A stretch of 64,000 nucleotides of DNA. It comes from Shewanella sp. Choline-02u-19. GTDB taxonomy: Bacteria > Pseudomonadota > Gammaproteobacteria > Enterobacterales > Shewanellaceae. Under the pieces are notes generated by a model. It saw only the letters and a program-made list of their open reading frames with translations, was not told the DNA's origin and made no database searches. This document shows positions 62,997 to 64,000 of this stretch, one piece after another. Position numbers and translations under genes: made by a program. The stretch spans positions 1,054,001-1,118,000 of the forward strand of contig NZ_PJBE01000013.1 of assembly GCF_002836205.1 (NCBI RefSeq), given 5' to 3'. Position 1 is the stretch's first letter, and each line of letters begins with the position of its first letter.

Positions 62997-64000
62997 CTAA
63001 AATAAATTCAACCCAAAGGCTCTTTTTATCCTTGCGAGCACAAGACTGGCTTCATCCTGCGAGCGTTCACTCCCTCGTTTTAAGATTTCTACGAGTTGCG
63101 ATTTATCTGATAGAAAAATCTCTCTGCGTTCACGTATTGGTTGTAAAAGCTCTTGTAATACCTGATTTAAGATCTTTTTGGTCGTTCCATCACCTAAGCC
63201 TCCCGTCTGATAATGAGCTTTTAACTCATCGATATAGGCTGCATCAGGATGAAACGCATCCAGATATGTGAACACGATATTCCCTTCGATCTGACCTGGG
63301 TCTGAAACTCGAATGTGATTCGGATCTGTGTACATGGATTGCACTGCCTGCGATATTTCCTGCTCATTCGAACCCAATAGAATGCAGTTGTTGAGAGATT
63401 TTGACATTTTGCTCTTTCCATCCGGACTCGGTAGCCGTGAAGATTTGCTCAATAACGGTTTACACTCAACGAGTATTTGCTCGTCGGCAATATGATTTAG
63501 CCGTCGAACGATCTCATTTGTCTGCTCAATCATGGGAAGCTGATCATCACCAACAGGGATAAGTGTCGCGTTAAATGCAGTGATGTCGGCTGCTTGGCTA
63601 ATCGGGTAAGTCAAAAAACCTGCCGGAATGGAGCTGCCAAATTGTTTATTAGATATCTCAGATTTTACCGTAGGGTTTCTTTGTAATCGCGATACGGAAA
63701 CTAAATTTGAATAGTACATGGTGAGCTCAGACAGAGCCGGGATTGCTGACTGCAGACAAATGGTCGTTTTGCTGGGATCAATGCCCACGGCTAGATAATC
63801 AGCCACAACATTTAGAATATTGTTCGAGACTTTACGTGGATTATGACCGTTATCAGTAAGCCCCTGCAGATCGGCCACTAAAATAGTTTGCTCATGCAGA
63901 TGTTGTAGCATCACTCTCTGCTGGAGTGAACCAACATAGTGCCCTAAATGTAGTGGGCCAGTTGCTCTGTCTCCAGTTAAGATTTTCTCTGATTTACGGG
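62997..64000 (-). CDS. trpS: Tryptophanyl-tRNA synthetase, 5' end outside window
   Basis: The enzyme charges tRNA-Trp in the cytoplasm. The frame stays open to the right edge; the visible N-terminal residues RKSEKILTGDRATGPLHLGH contain the HIGH-type motif (PLHLGH), and KMSKS is at GKSKMSKSLNN. About 334 residues are visible, so little is missing. Compared with Escherichia TrpS (GAQPSGELTIGNY), the first motif is of the GDRATGPLHLGH type, so this may belong to the other bacterial TrpRS branch. A second trpS elsewhere is possible but not shown. Confidence 0.95.
   Translation of the reverse strand, partial: RKSEKILTGDRATGPLHLGHYVGSLQQRVMLQHLHEQTILVADLQGLTDNGHNPRKVSNNILNVVADYLAVGIDPSKTTICLQSAIPALSELTMYYSNLVSVSRLQRNPTVKSEISNKQFGSSIPAGFLTYPISQAADITAFNATLIPVGDDQLPMIEQTNEIVRRLNHIADEQILVECKPLLSKSSRLPSPDGKSKMSKSLNNCILLGSNEQEISQAVQSMYTDPNHIRVSDPGQIEGNIVFTYLDAFHPDAAYIDELKAHYQTGGLGDGTTKKILNQVLQELLQPIRERREIFLSDKSQLVEILKRGSERSQDEASLVLARIKRAFGLNLF

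Overview
The window reads as chromosomal DNA from a marine gammaproteobacterium, most likely a Shewanella. The basis is protein content and gene order: comEC-msbA-lpxK-ycaR, fadD-rnd next to minCDE/ycgL/ycgN, and mltD-gloB-yafS-like-rnhA-dnaQ followed by tRNA-Asp. These blocks match the order known in Escherichia and relatives, while the intervening genes (TIGR03503-type protein, TPP-controlled thiamin operon, M11 protease, repeat-rich secreted proteins) are typical of Shewanella and Vibrio relatives. The genus is inferred, not proven.

Layout. 1-4636: 3' part of comEC, then the lipid A flippase msbA, lipid A kinase lpxK and ycaR, closed by a terminator. 5173-10751: a secreted M11 metalloprotease and a large secreted Cys-rich DUF11-like protein, convergent around a shared terminator. 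11582-16486: minus-strand genes for a DsbA-like lipoprotein, a sigma-54 activator, a periplasmic metallo-beta-lactamase-fold enzyme, a possible small protein and an orphan glycine-betaine-binding-like protein. 16963-24752: peptidases of families M3 and M20, tsaB, an M50-like membrane protein, an exported methyltransferase and an alpha/beta hydrolase. 24920-38742: core block with fadD, rnd, minEDC, ycgL, a lytic transglycosylase, ycgN, mltD, gloB, a yafS-like methyltransferase, a LysR regulator, rnhA, dnaQ and a TIGR03503-type membrane protein. 38875-39272: three nearly identical tRNA-Asp genes.

39788-45844 is a complete thiamin salvage unit. A TPP riboswitch and a hairpin covering the thiD ribosome-binding site precede thiD, an ABC transporter for a pyrimidine precursor (ATPase, permease, binding protein), tenA, thiM and thiE. 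Together these import and recycle the pyrimidine half, phosphorylate it (ThiD), phosphorylate the thiazole alcohol (ThiM) and join the two (ThiE). No de novo genes (thiC, thiG) are in the unit.

45871-64000 is more accessory. It holds a quinone-oxidoreductase-like enzyme, a DUF4382 lipoprotein preceded by a nine-G tract, a fusion of two CDGSH iron-sulfur motifs to a glutamate-synthase-like FMN domain, and a DHH phosphoesterase. Next come a KdpDE-like two-component pair placed directly upstream of the potassium channel genes ktrA/ktrB, a CSS-EAL cyclic-di-GMP phosphodiesterase, and decayed repeat material around 52.1 and 58.5 kb. The window ends with hemB, a DJ-1/PfpI protein, a second metallo-beta-lactamase-fold enzyme and a tryptophanyl-tRNA synthetase that runs off the right edge. 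I found no CRISPR array, prophage or intact insertion sequence. No single locus is clearly a new system; the best candidates are the G-tract lipoprotein, the CDGSH fusion protein, the Kdp-type regulator wired to Ktr, and the activator/DsbA-like lipoprotein pair.
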